Shown in pieces: positions 16,929-26,143 of a stretch of 64,000 nucleotides of DNA. The position numbers were made by a program, and so were the translations under genes. This stretch comes from Methanolobus profundi (GTDB lineage Archaea > Halobacteriota > Methanosarcinia > Methanosarcinales > Methanosarcinaceae). The stretch lies in assembly GCF_900114835.1 (NCBI RefSeq), contig NZ_FOUJ01000002.1, positions 390,374-454,373 of the forward strand, given 5' to 3'. The notes under the pieces are model-generated. The model did no database searches and was not told where the DNA came from. It saw nothing but the letters and a program-made list of their open reading frames with translations. The stretch's first letter is position 1. Each line of letters starts with the position of its first letter.

Positions 16929-17186
16929 GTGTCTGTGATAGATATTCGCACTGCAACAATAACGAGCAAGGGACAAATAGTAATCCCATCTACCATGCGA
17001 AAAGGGCTTTTTGAAGTCGGAAACAAAGTTGTAATCATAGCAAAAAAAGACCGTATCGAAATTCGTCCACTCGAGGATTTTGAAGAAAGCATGGAGATGG
17101 CGTTAGCATCAGAAAAAGCTCTAGCTGAAGTTTGGGATACCCCCGAAGAAGACGAAGCATGGAGCTATTTACAAACAAAAAAATAA
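16929..17186 (+). CDS. AbrB/SpoVT-type DNA-binding protein (MazE/VapB-like)
   Basis: The 85-residue protein has a swapped-hairpin AbrB domain: ATITSKGQIVIPSTMRKGLFEVGNKVVII, then an acidic tail (EEDEAWSYLQTKK). Start is GTG 16929 after a strong GAGGAGG at 16917-16923. Such proteins are antitoxins or transcription regulators. No PIN, MazF or other toxin gene adjoins it; the next bases are a fragment of a duplicated nuclease gene, so a toxin partner could have been lost by that rearrangement. Confidence 0.8.
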   Translation: MSVIDIRTATITSKGQIVIPSTMRKGLFEVGNKVVIIAKKDRIEIRPLEDFEESMEMALASEKALAEVWDTPEEDEAWSYLQTKK

Positions 17187-17225
17187 AAAGGGAAAATAGT
17201 GAGTAATTTGGATATGGAAAGATTC

Positions 17226-17400
17226 TCAATCCTCATCCCCACTAACACTTACATCCACAAACACCGGATAATGGTCTGATACAGCCGTTGTTTCTTCTTC
17301 AGTAAGGCCATACTCCACATCGTCCCTGAAAACCCCATAGAGACCGTTCAGGTCGGATATATCGGTCATAGGTGTAATCTGTGGACTTCGTAGTTGTGCC
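17226..17400 (-). pseudogene. Fragment duplicated from the 3' end of the nuclease-like lipoprotein gene at 18898
   Basis: This stretch matches the 3' end of the gene at 18898-19860 almost base for base for about 100 nt, including the stop codon and the TAVSDHYPVFVDV coding region. It then diverges and skips about 17 nt of the intact gene. No upstream coding part is present. It is a dead partial duplicate lying 1.7 kb from its source. Confidence 0.8.
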
Positions 17401-17484
17401 CACACCTTCTGACTCAGGATAGAATTGATAATATTAGTTATAACAAAAGAAAATTATTTCTAAGTGTATAATTAATAATAAAGT

Positions 17485-18453
17485 ATGGTGTCTCGTGAGC
17501 CCACGAAATGGATTTCATCTCAAAAGGATAAAGAGAAAAATAATGAACGAAGATTAAGCTTTGCTTTAAGTTTAATTGGTTTCTGCTTTGTTATAGTATA
17601 TACCATAATCCCTGAAATATACAGCAATTACTTGGATTATGCCACCGAACGCGCATTGAACATGACAAATATTTTTGTATATACAATTGGTTTATCTTTA
17701 GCAATGTACATTTTTTGCACAGGTTTATCTTTAAATTCTCAAATCAACTCGAAAGCAAACTCTTATTTAGTTCGATTTTCTTCACATTTATATGAAAGTT
17801 GTTTTCATTTAATAATAGTAGCCCCGATAATGATAATTTCATCATATATCGCATTTAAACCTGGCTTTCTTAACATCATAGGTCTTTTATTGCTAATTGC
17901 AGGTGCTACGCTATTCATTGTAGCAGGTCAAAAAGTTTTTGACAATAATATTGATGGCATGACAGTTTTTGTGATTTTTCTATCTATTGGCGGACTCACT
18001 TCTCAATATGTTGCTCACTCAAATGATATTGAAATCACTATGGAAAATGTGCACGAATTAGGTAATTCTCCCATACCGATTGATGTAAAGGTAACGGGTC
18101 GCGAAGGTAATTTAACTGTTATGCTTTATGAAAAAAATGGTTCAATACTTTCCTTAGCGGAAACTTTAAGCTTTGATGCAGATAAACCGCGGATAATGGA
18201 AAAAAGTGAACATATATCTGGAATTCATCTGCATGATGGGATTTATAACATCTACATTGACACTACCGACATGAATCCTGAGATTTATGGATTGACATTT
18301 AAAATTAACAACCATAGCGAATTTGAGTCATTTCAGCTTTTAGGCCAGTTACGATCCAATACTAGTAAAATGTCGAATTACAGCTTTGACATCAATTCAT
18401 CTCAGTCAAAAACTACTGGAGATAATGGAATTCAGTATGAGGTTGTTGAATGA
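17485..18453 (+). CDS. Membrane protein with external C-terminal domain
   Basis: The 322-residue protein starts with a short charged segment. Four to five membrane helices follow up to about residue 170 (LSFALSLIGFCFVIVYTIIP, LIIVAPIMIISSYIAF, IIGLLLLIAGATLFIVAG). The C-terminal ~140 residues appear external and beta-rich (NDIEITMENVHELGNSPIPI, HLHDGIYNIYIDTTDMNPEI). The gene at 20416 has the same plan and a similar junction, so the two are distant paralogs within the island. The stop overlaps the start of the next gene (ATGA), implying translational coupling. Function unknown. Confidence 0.7.
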   Translation: MVSREPTKWISSQKDKEKNNERRLSFALSLIGFCFVIVYTIIPEIYSNYLDYATERALNMTNIFVYTIGLSLAMYIFCTGLSLNSQINSKANSYLVRFSSHLYESCFHLIIVAPIMIISSYIAFKPGFLNIIGLLLLIAGATLFIVAGQKVFDNNIDGMTVFVIFLSIGGLTSQYVAHSNDIEITMENVHELGNSPIPIDVKVTGREGNLTVMLYEKNGSILSLAETLSFDADKPRIMEKSEHISGIHLHDGIYNIYIDTTDMNPEIYGLTFKINNHSEFESFQLLGQLRSNTSKMSNYSFDINSSQSKTTGDNGIQYEVVE

Positions 18454-18680
18454 GTCTTGATGATGTAACAGGATCGCCTTTAAGAGTGGTCGCTACCGTG
18501 ATTTTGTTCTCTTTGCTTATATTGCATTTTACGCAAATGAGAGTTGACTATGTTCTTGTTTGGGCAGGTATTTCTTTCTGGATTATTTACACTTGGAACG
18601 ATAAAAACAAAGCTGCATTTGTTTCGTTTATTTTGTTCGTAGTTGAAATATATGCCCCAAAATTAATCTTTTTAATATAA
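18450..18680 (+). CDS. Small membrane protein coupled to the preceding gene
   Basis: The 76-residue protein overlaps the previous gene by 4 bp (ATGA). It holds three predicted hydrophobic stretches: VVATVILFSLLILHF, YVLVWAGISFWIIYTW and AAFVSFILFVVEIYAP. Overlap and shared membrane location suggest the two products work together. I do not recognise a family. Confidence 0.6.
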   Translation: MSLDDVTGSPLRVVATVILFSLLILHFTQMRVDYVLVWAGISFWIIYTWNDKNKAAFVSFILFVVEIYAPKLIFLI

Positions 18681-18897
18681 TTCCTAAAATCCAAATAAAA
18701 ACCGCCACATCCTAGCCCACGAATAGCAATCATTGAAGGCACGCTTCCATTAGACAATATCAATAAGGACAGATGGAATCTCCTACCAGCAGATGCAGAC
18801 AACGTTATCCCTTACCTGTTCACCTTCCCCGAGGTACGATTCCAACTTCCTTCGCCCGTTCCCTCGGAATGTTCTTAGAATCGAATATGAGCTTAGC
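18681..18897. pseudogene. Mosaic of gene scraps between intact genes
   Basis: Two unrelated pieces meet here. On the plus strand 18705-18830 reads as good coding sequence (IAIIEGTLPLDNINKDRW, LLPADADNVIPYLFTFP) without a start, the remains of a gene not otherwise present in the window. Bases 18831-18895 match the 3' end of the winged-helix gene at 21959 (minus strand), with a 31-nt stretch identical. The stop codon of the nuclease-like gene follows immediately at 18898. Confidence 0.65.
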
Positions 18898-19860
18898 TCA
18901 ATCCACATCCCCACTAACACTTACATCCACAAACACCGGATAATGGTCTGATACAGCCGTTGTTTCTTCTTCAGTAAGGCCATACTCCACATCGTACATG
19001 AAAACTCCATACTGACCATTCAGCTCGGAAATATCGGTCATGATAATCCTATCATAAGTATAATCTGTGGACTTTGTGGTTGTATCCCAATCATCATCAA
19101 TTAACCAATTGTACTCATCGAGGTCTGAAGTTCCATCCTCATTGAAATAGCTACCATCGGCGTTCAGGTCTCCCATAATGATGAAGTCCTTCTCGTCGCT
19201 GTAGATACTTTCGGAGTATTCCAGAACATCATCGAGAGCATTGATCTCCTCCGTAGCTTCGTCTGGGTCTGTGTGGATGACCATGAGAACAGCATCATAA
19301 TCTCCGTTTATCGCCTTTATGGATGCGATATATGGTTGTCTATGGAATGGGTCTGTCCCTTCCGGCTCTGGATAGGTCTGAGGATCTCCTGTAAGCTCCA
19401 CTGCGGTACTGTCGTAGATGTAGGCATATTGTTCCTTACTGGTGGTCCTTCCCAACCTCTCACTGACCACGTAATCATAGCTCGAACCATCGGAGTTCAC
19501 AAGCTCTACGAGTTCAGGAAGAGCGGTCTCTGATTTGTCCCTGATCTCCTGTATCGCAACTATGTCGTAGGTCCTGACGATGTCTGCTAGAACGTCCATA
19601 ACTTCAGGTTTATCGGCTTTTGTAACTCCAAATACCTGAACATTGAAAGCTCCTATTCTCAAGGTATCGTCCGGTGAAAAAGACGTGGTAATTGAGGAGT
19701 CTTCCTCTGGTGTGGGAGTGTCCACAACCTCTTCCTGCATAGGTTCATCAACTTCCTCTACTTGCTGTTCCACGAAGTTCTGGACCTGCTCTGTACCTGT
19801 AGATACACATCCGTATGTAAGTGATATCAAAATGATAACGGTGAATAGTTTGAGCTTCAT
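18898..19860 (-). CDS. Secreted endonuclease/exonuclease/phosphatase family lipoprotein (DNase I-like)
   Basis: The precursor has a lipoprotein signal peptide (FTVIILISLTYGC, lipobox Cys near residue 18) and an acidic linker. A DNase I-like fold follows: LRIGAFNVQVFG, DIVAIQEIRD with the catalytic Glu, VIHTDP, FIIMGDLNADGSY with Asp/Asn, and a final SDHYPVFVDV carrying the Asp-His pair. Members cut DNA or phosphoesters; outside the cell it could degrade DNA. All catalytic motifs are present. It stands alone on the minus strand, and a dead copy of its 3' end is at 17226-17400. Confidence 0.88.
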   Translation of the reverse strand: MKLKLFTVIILISLTYGCVSTGTEQVQNFVEQQVEEVDEPMQEEVVDTPTPEEDSSITTSFSPDDTLRIGAFNVQVFGVTKADKPEVMDVLADIVRTYDIVAIQEIRDKSETALPELVELVNSDGSSYDYVVSERLGRTTSKEQYAYIYDSTAVELTGDPQTYPEPEGTDPFHRQPYIASIKAINGDYDAVLMVIHTDPDEATEEINALDDVLEYSESIYSDEKDFIIMGDLNADGSYFNEDGTSDLDEYNWLIDDDWDTTTKSTDYTYDRIIMTDISELNGQYGVFMYDVEYGLTEEETTAVSDHYPVFVDVSVSGDVD

Positions 19861-20027
19861 AATTCAATCCCTCTTTGAGCTATCATGAACAAGTTCATCA
19901 TATTTTATGGTATTGAAATCAAAATTATTATATAGTAATTGTGTTTACATCAAGGTAGATGACGTAGCATCGATTTTTAAACCAACCAACCTAAAGTCCT
20001 GCTACGTCATATTCTCTATTATTCCTT

Positions 20028-20279
20028 CTAGAGGCTGTCAAGCACTTCTTTGTACGTATCATAATGGATACAGGCCGTTTCATAGTTACTCCAGGAACAG
20101 GCGTTTCCCAATACGATATACCATGAGATTTGTGCAGACTCGATATTATGCTCGGAATTTTTGTCAAGGATCACCTGAATATCGTACATGGTCAACTCAG
20201 ATGTTCTTTGATGTATCCGGTATCTATTGATTAACTCGTAGAACTGCTGCTTATTATGTGGATTTTTGTTTAAGGCCAT
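20028..20279 (-). CDS. Small hypothetical protein
   Basis: An 83-residue soluble protein (MALNKNPHNKQQFYELINRY, SELTMYDIQVILDKNSEHN) with no family I recognise. A TATA-like TTTATAGG about 30 nt upstream on the minus strand could give a near-leaderless message. It lies alone in the mobile island between the nuclease-like lipoprotein and a membrane protein. Confidence 0.45.
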   Translation of the reverse strand: MALNKNPHNKQQFYELINRYRIHQRTSELTMYDIQVILDKNSEHNIESAQISWYIVLGNACSWSNYETACIHYDTYKEVLDSL

Positions 20280-20415
20280 CTAAATGACAGTTCGTTTTTA
20301 AGATAATTCCTATAAACTAGTTAGTAAAAGTAACGTTTAGAACAATCAACAAAATGAACTGCATATATAATTCTGAAATTATTGTCGCTTCCTATACGAA
20401 TACATAGGATGTGAG

Positions 20416-21690
20416 CTACTCTTTAATAAAAAACACTTTTTCCACCGAATCATCATAGTGTAATCTGTTACATTTTATTTCGTAGTAGCCAGCTGTCATA
20501 CCTGTTGAATTGATGAAAAAATCGTAGTTACCAAGACTTGCTATGTTGCCTAATAGAAGTCCGCATTCACTAGGACAAAGAGTAGTAATATTATTTTCGT
20601 CATCAATTTCAATATAATCAATTTGATTTATATTACTTGAATTTACTTTGCTTAAGTTTACACTTATTCCAGTAATTGGTCCAGTGGCATGCACAGAAAA
20701 TGGTATTGTGGTTATGCCCTCTGGATATGCAGTTTCCATTTCAATTTCAATGTTCCCATGCAAAAAAGATAGATTGTCAACTGCTGTACCGGCTACAAGA
20801 ATAGTGAATGCTCCAATAGTAATGAAAATAATAGACATCAAGAATCTCAAATTTAATCTCTCGTATTCTAGGTACTTCACTATTTCAAACATTTTCATTT
20901 CATTATTAAAAACAAACGACATAATATGTTTTTTTACATAGTGCTTTTCATCGGCTAACATTAGATAGAGCGCGAAAAGACTGACCACCACGAATCCCAA
21001 ACCTATTAATTGGATAAGCATCTCATTGCCTAAATTTCTAAATAACGGTATTTGATCAAATACAAGTATAAGTGCCCCAAACAATATCGATTGTATCATG
21101 GCTTTATTAATGGTTGCATGCCACAATAGAGGAGTACCAAACAATATCAAAAAAGCGAAATCAACACGCCGATATGATTGAATATAACCAAAACTAGTCA
21201 ATAGGAAATATCCTACTAATATTATTAAAGTAAATGAAAATACAGAAGTGATATTTAATATAAGTGTGGCTTTTTCATAAAAATCATCCCTACTGTTTGT
21301 TAAAGGTTCCATTGCAAGAACTTTCAAAAATATATAGCATGCCAATAAAATAATAATGGCAAGAGTGATAAGCAATATATAAATAGAGGTTATATATAAG
21401 CTGAAATCGATTGCATTCGACACTATATAATTATATGTTGAATTAAGAACATAGACAGATGAAGCAAGCAATGTTAACGAAAACGCAAACGTTTTTTCAT
21501 CAGAATGTCTACCTGCTTTTTTAATAGGCGGTATCATAACTCTCTTAATCTCATATTCAGAGAGATTACATCTAGGTGAAGTGTCTGTGAAGTACCTTAT
21601 CTTTTCCCTTAATAGGCATAATATGTGACAAATAGATTCAACTAACTTTATTCTCCACTTCTTAAGCCTGTACTTATATGAAATAGGCAT
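20416..21690 (-). CDS. Multi-pass membrane protein with external C-terminal domain
   Basis: The 424-residue protein has an Arg/Lys-rich N-terminus and about seven hydrophobic segments up to residue ~305 (IDFSLYITSIYILLITLAII, LNITSVFSFTLIILVGYFL, FLMSIIFITIGAFTILVAG). A ~110-residue outer domain follows (GNIEIEMETAYPEGITTIPF, FSVHATGPITGISVNLSK, INSTGMTAGYYEI). The outer domain and the last helix resemble those of the gene at 17485, so both belong to one uncharacterised family. No transport or catalytic motif is recognised. Confidence 0.7.
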   Translation of the reverse strand: MPISYKYRLKKWRIKLVESICHILCLLREKIRYFTDTSPRCNLSEYEIKRVMIPPIKKAGRHSDEKTFAFSLTLLASSVYVLNSTYNYIVSNAIDFSLYITSIYILLITLAIIILLACYIFLKVLAMEPLTNSRDDFYEKATLILNITSVFSFTLIILVGYFLLTSFGYIQSYRRVDFAFLILFGTPLLWHATINKAMIQSILFGALILVFDQIPLFRNLGNEMLIQLIGLGFVVVSLFALYLMLADEKHYVKKHIMSFVFNNEMKMFEIVKYLEYERLNLRFLMSIIFITIGAFTILVAGTAVDNLSFLHGNIEIEMETAYPEGITTIPFSVHATGPITGISVNLSKVNSSNINQIDYIEIDDENNITTLCPSECGLLLGNIASLGNYDFFINSTGMTAGYYEIKCNRLHYDDSVEKVFFIKE

Positions 21691-21958
21691 GGCATACCAA
21701 CTTCCCCATATATACCATCACATATATACATATAAATTATTCGAATCGATTTGAAATATTTACTACATCTATCCAATGAAACGTAGATTTGTATTTTGCA
21801 AGAGTAATCATATGCCTCTAATGGTCGAATTTGAAGGTGTCCTTTGAATATCTAGTATTTGGAATCTGCGTTATTTTTGTAAGTCAATTAATCGGATTAA
21901 TCCATTTAATCAGATTAATCGTAATAATATCGAGATTTTCATAAATCGCCTTTACCAG

Positions 21959-23092
21959 TCATCTCTCACGAGGTACGATAACTACATCCTTCTTCGTCTG
22001 TTCCCTCGGAATGTTCTTAGAATCGAATATGAGTTTCTTAATGTAAAACGTTCTAGACATCACACAGAAGCCCTCTGGACGGTGTTGCAGGACAAATTGA
22101 AGCTCTCCTATCTCCTTAGCCGATAAACGCTCTATATGACCCATTTCGACCATTTTAGAGGCAGTTCGATCGTCCAGAATGATGACCTCTCCTTTCTGGA
22201 ACTTATATTTCGCAAGCTCTTTCATACTACTGGAAGCGACGACCCGATAAGGATAGTAAGGGACCTCCGGGAAATCGAAGAACTTGGCGAAGAGTTGCTT
22301 ATCTTTGTACTTCTTCATGATCTTATAGCGAGCCAAAGCATTTTTGGTCGGGGTGGGTTTTTCGAAAATTGAAGGGGCGATATTTTTCTCCGAGGTTTTC
22401 GTTCGGTCATTTTCCTTCGAAGCGAGCAATTTTCGTAACTTGCGATTCTCTTCCTCCAATTCACTCACCCGGACACTTTCTTTCACTGAAGGGGGGTGGG
22501 ACCTTGCTCCTTCGTCCAAGAGGATCTTATCTCGAACAGGTGTCGGAATACGTTGAGTGAGGGTACGATAGATAGTTTCGGATTTCCTAGGGTGCATAGC
22601 GGCGATTCGCTCTATGGTGGCGGGGTCTAGGAATGTCTCTGCTATCTCATCCTCCAATCTATCGTTGAAGTAACCGTCCATTTTCTTTTTGAAATTCTGG
22701 CGGTGTAGGAAGGGATTAGCTGCATGTTCTTGGCCTTTCGGAGTGAGGTGATAATGATAGGGCTTTGTTCCATCTTTGTGTAGATATCCATACTTGCAGT
22801 ATCGATTCAGGCTGGTTCTTAAAGAACCGTACGGAACGTGGGGAAGAGTATCTCGGATCTCGGTGGTTGTGTGAGCTCCATTATCGATGGCTCGAAGTAT
22901 TGCTGCTTTGACCATGCAGTCGGAATTAGGAGGGGAGAATTTTGTAGCCGGGCTGGAGTATATGTATCCGGGTGAGGACTGAGAGATTGATACCTGGGAT
23001 CGAGGAGGAGTTTGGGAGGATGTAGTGGGGTTTTTCCCGGTATTTTCCGAAAAATGTATCCGGGTGAGGTCTGATTGTTGTAATTGGTCCAT
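21959..23092 (-). CDS. Winged-helix protein with coiled coil, possible island regulator or replication protein
   Basis: The 377-residue protein has a disordered N-terminus rich in Ser/Pro/Gln. A winged-helix domain follows (AAILRAIDNGAHTTTEIRDT, YGSLRTSLNRYCKYGYLHKD, HLTPKGQEHA; residues ~62-125), then a coiled-coil segment (VSELEEENRKLRKLLASKEN) and a C-terminal region I do not recognise. DNA binding is likely. Its promoter has a TATA box flanked by GTTAAC repeats and is tandemly duplicated upstream, which suggests autoregulation. Being next to the helicase gene and AGCACATA repeats, it could control replication of the element. A copy of its 3' end sits at 18831-18895. Confidence 0.65.
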   Translation of the reverse strand: MDQLQQSDLTRIHFSENTGKNPTTSSQTPPRSQVSISQSSPGYIYSSPATKFSPPNSDCMVKAAILRAIDNGAHTTTEIRDTLPHVPYGSLRTSLNRYCKYGYLHKDGTKPYHYHLTPKGQEHAANPFLHRQNFKKKMDGYFNDRLEDEIAETFLDPATIERIAAMHPRKSETIYRTLTQRIPTPVRDKILLDEGARSHPPSVKESVRVSELEEENRKLRKLLASKENDRTKTSEKNIAPSIFEKPTPTKNALARYKIMKKYKDKQLFAKFFDFPEVPYYPYRVVASSSMKELAKYKFQKGEVIILDDRTASKMVEMGHIERLSAKEIGELQFVLQHRPEGFCVMSRTFYIKKLIFDSKNIPREQTKKDVVIVPRER

Positions 23093-23399
23093 TGATATCG
23101 ATTCCTTTGTAGTGCTATGTCCAGAGTGGGCATGTTAACGTTATAAGGTTAACTTGCAATGTTCTATGGTGAAAAAAGTGTAGTTTACGAATCTTTCCGT
23201 ACATTTCCCTCATCGGAGTTTTTCAGAGCATTTATGTGGGTGTTGTAAGATTATTTTTGGGATGGTCTGTTCGTCGGGGGGAAAATGTGTCTGGGTGAGC
23301 GAAGATTTTTGGCAAATGGCCCATGGGTAGCGATTCATGTGCGGAGATGGTCCAGAGAGGGTATGTTTATGTTATAATATTAACATGAGATAGTCTAGG
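23047..23399. repeat. 231-bp-offset tandem duplication of the winged-helix gene 5' end and promoter
   Basis: Segments near 23047-23168 and 23278-23399 align at a constant 231-bp offset. Both contain TGTATCCGGGTGAG / TGTGTCTGGGTGAG, GTCCAGAGTGGGCATGTTAA / GTCCAGAGAGGGTATGTTTA and a TTATAA core. The upstream copy has no start codon in a usable frame and is probably a decayed duplicate of the gene start plus promoter. Confidence 0.6.
23134..23153 (-). promoter_or_regulatory. Promoter with TATA box inside GTTAAC repeats
   Basis: TTATAA (23141-23146) is enclosed by GTTAAC at 23134-23139 and 23148-23153; each word is self-complementary, so the site is a dyad. It lies about 50 nt upstream of the start of the winged-helix gene. 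A weaker version occupies 23365-23384. A regulator binding both arms would block TATA recognition. Confidence 0.5.
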
Positions 23400-23533
23400 T
23401 TAAAATAGGTGGGTTTTTAGTTATGATGGTCTGAAACTATCATTCTCCACAAGAAATTAAAATGTATTTTTATGCGTCATTCCACCGGAAATATACGTGT
23501 CCACTATTGTCGCAATTTATCTCTCAAATAGTA

Positions 23534-23816
23534 AGCACATATTTTAATATCGATATCTACCTACGTAATAGCACATAATGGGAACATACTGAGCACATAT
23601 GGTAATCACTATCAATAGACATTAAACATATAGAACATATTACTATTATCATACATCATGAAAAGAAAAAGAGGAATACATAGATTCAGTACTAGATATA
23701 TATCTTGTATTAATGCGAGGGGGTGCTCAGAAATGAATGTGCTTATGTGCTCCATGCAGATTGATGTTGATTTTTACTAGTAGATGCATGTGTTCGAATA
23801 TGTGTGCATATGTGCC
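23534..23816. repeat. Iteron-like AGCACATA repeats, candidate replication origin or operator
   Basis: AGCACATA occurs at 23534, 23570 and 23592 on the plus strand, and TATGTGCT at 23744 with a near match TATGTGCC at 23809. Related GGAACATA and AGAACATA words lie between. A further copy (26180-26187) is upstream of the helicase gene start. Clustering of a short word in an AT-rich gap beside a plasmid-type helicase suggests iterons, but regulator sites are equally possible. Confidence 0.5.
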
Positions 23817-23866
23817 CAATGGAAATTAAAAAATGTAGCACCTTCTGAGTGCTACATATCAAGTCC

Positions 23867-26143
23867 TCAAATTTCAGAAGGGTCTATTTCAATATCGTAT
23901 TCAGCTGAGGAGACTTCTGAAGACAGATGTTGAGAATCACTCTCTGTTATCTCACCCTTAAAATCAATTCCAGTATACTTCAATACTTTTTCGATATCGA
24001 ACGCATAGACTCCCTTTCGTCTGCCATTGATTGTTCTCGACACAGTGTACCCTGGCCTACTGGGCTGCTGGGCTATGATGCCAAGTTCCTGCCACATTTC
24101 TTTATAGTTGTGATTATGACCTCTCTTGTCCATAAAATCCATCAAAGAGGTAGACAGTAATTTGAGTTCAGTATCTCCTTCCTCAAAGTATCCGATGATC
24201 TTTCTGTCATGCTCTTCAGGCTCATTTAGATAGCACATGTTAGCGATGACATCACTCATGAGGTCCTCTAATGCCTTAATATGGCTTTCTTGTATTGAGT
24301 TGATGTACTCGTCCACGATTTCCTTTACAATGTTTATGTGGTTCACTCTCGGCAACCCAAGATTCACAAGGATATCACTAAAAATCTCTCCTGCTAGTGC
24401 TATAGCTGCAGCATTTTTGTATATTCTGTTCTTTTTACCTTCTTCGTGATGGAACACCTTAAGGTACTCTTCATATTTTGACTCTAATAGCCCAGAATCA
24501 ATGAGATTCATTACTTTCTCCAAGTAAGGTCCTATGATGTGACCGTAATTTCCCTCATGTAGTTGTGTTGGCAATACCGTAGCCTCAAATTTCTTCACAG
24601 CAGACCCATTGAACGTGGGCTTCCTTTTGATATCAATGACCCTCGGATACTCTCCGTCGTTGGCATTGCGTGAAAAGAAGCTGTCCTCTTGAGATGTCAG
24701 CAATATTGTCATCCATGTAAGACCCGAAGGATATCCAGAGATGACCATCCTCATTTTACCACGATTCATAGAGATTACGTATTTTATAAGCTGCTTGAAG
24801 TTATCAAGGTCAACTTTTTTGAATGTCAACTCATCCATGAATGTAGGCAAGTCGGTCATTTCATGGAGGAAAGGTTCAACTGCGTTCATGGTGCAGTTTC
24901 CTGTAAACATTATACCCTTCGGATTACCTATCATCGAGGATGCTACCTTAAAGGAAGTAGACTTTCCACTACTGCTTTTATATGAGATGTTAACAGTGAA
25001 TGAATCCCTTCCTAATGGGGCAAGTAATGGAGCGGCCAATGAAGAACAGCAAATAAAGAAGACCGAAGGGTCAGTAATCAAGTCCCTAACACCCTCTACC
25101 CATTCCTCTACACTGCCTGCTTTCTTTATATGTTGGAAACGACTTTCTTCTGTCTCTGAAAGGACGTATCTTTGATTAGTACGACCTACGGTTTGGTTAC
25201 CAAGGACAAAAACATTATCATGCCAGCCACATGTATCTACCGGCTTATATTGACGTATATTTTGCTCTTCAGCAGGTAGCTTGGAGTCTTCGGACATTTG
25301 TTTGAAGAAATAATCCTGAAGTATTTTGAAATTTGCCTCAGTAACCACGAGGCCCTCCATCTGTAATTGTTCTATACCTTTCCTATTAAGTACAAAGTGT
25401 TTAGGATGGTGTTTTTCGATGGTTCTTCCATCACTCGCTCTCCATGAGACAGTCACCTGCTCTTGTCCGTTTTTGAATACACCGTGCTCTACAATACCGC
25501 AAAAAGAAGAGATTTCAACTGGTTTTGTGATCAGGTCGCCTGTATCTTTGTCTTTGACGGTTTTGTACATACATAATTTATCACCCAAACCAACGTATGG
25601 GTAAGGTATTGGTACACTCCGATATTCCTTTGTCTTCTCACCAATAGCACTTTCCTTATATTCAAGTGCGTTTTGTGCATTGAGGGTCTTGTATTGTTTC
25701 AACAAGGGCTCTTTCTTTGTGATTGAGTCTTTGTGCTCTTCCACAAATTTGCTAACAGCTCTATATACTGTTTTGGTACATTTTTGACCTGTTATCTCCT
25801 CAAGGTCCTCTATCAAAGGCAATAGCACTCCCTTGCGCTTAAATTTGGCCTCGGTGTAAGATAGCTCTTCAAAATCAAGACGATAGCCTAGCTCGAATGT
25901 ACCCACTTTGCATCCTCTATATTCAGCCTGTACCGCAATAACAGGTACAATATCTGAATTTTCGATGAAAGATATGATGATTTCATCGATCTCTACAACA
26001 CCTTTCAAAGGTACTTCAGATAGCTCTCTCAATACTTGTTCCATCTTCTCATTGAAGGTTGGATCATTTGTGATTGTGCAGTCTACATCGTGGATAACTT
26101 TGTCTTCGTTATCCTTATTTAGTAATATGTTATTGTCATTCAT
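23867..26143 (-). CDS. Plasmid/virus-type ATPase-helicase (DUF927-like)
   Basis: The 758-residue protein has an N-terminal region of about 350 residues without recognised motifs, then a P-loop ATPase core: ISYKSSSGKSTSFKVASS (Walker A, near residue 390), PTFMDELTF (Walker B-like) and a sensor-like MRMVISGYPSG. The C-terminus may hold a small winged helix (SLMDFMDKRGHNHNYKEMWQ). The layout matches DUF927-type proteins of mobile elements, which are helicase-like and often linked to primases. ATG 26143 follows AAAGGAAAGG with good spacing and is preferred over ATG 26179. It probably drives replication of the integrated element. Confidence 0.75.
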   Translation of the reverse strand: MNDNNILLNKDNEDKVIHDVDCTITNDPTFNEKMEQVLRELSEVPLKGVVEIDEIIISFIENSDIVPVIAVQAEYRGCKVGTFELGYRLDFEELSYTEAKFKRKGVLLPLIEDLEEITGQKCTKTVYRAVSKFVEEHKDSITKKEPLLKQYKTLNAQNALEYKESAIGEKTKEYRSVPIPYPYVGLGDKLCMYKTVKDKDTGDLITKPVEISSFCGIVEHGVFKNGQEQVTVSWRASDGRTIEKHHPKHFVLNRKGIEQLQMEGLVVTEANFKILQDYFFKQMSEDSKLPAEEQNIRQYKPVDTCGWHDNVFVLGNQTVGRTNQRYVLSETEESRFQHIKKAGSVEEWVEGVRDLITDPSVFFICCSSLAAPLLAPLGRDSFTVNISYKSSSGKSTSFKVASSMIGNPKGIMFTGNCTMNAVEPFLHEMTDLPTFMDELTFKKVDLDNFKQLIKYVISMNRGKMRMVISGYPSGLTWMTILLTSQEDSFFSRNANDGEYPRVIDIKRKPTFNGSAVKKFEATVLPTQLHEGNYGHIIGPYLEKVMNLIDSGLLESKYEEYLKVFHHEEGKKNRIYKNAAAIALAGEIFSDILVNLGLPRVNHINIVKEIVDEYINSIQESHIKALEDLMSDVIANMCYLNEPEEHDRKIIGYFEEGDTELKLLSTSLMDFMDKRGHNHNYKEMWQELGIIAQQPSRPGYTVSRTINGRRKGVYAFDIEKVLKYTGIDFKGEITESDSQHLSSEVSSAEYDIEIDPSEI

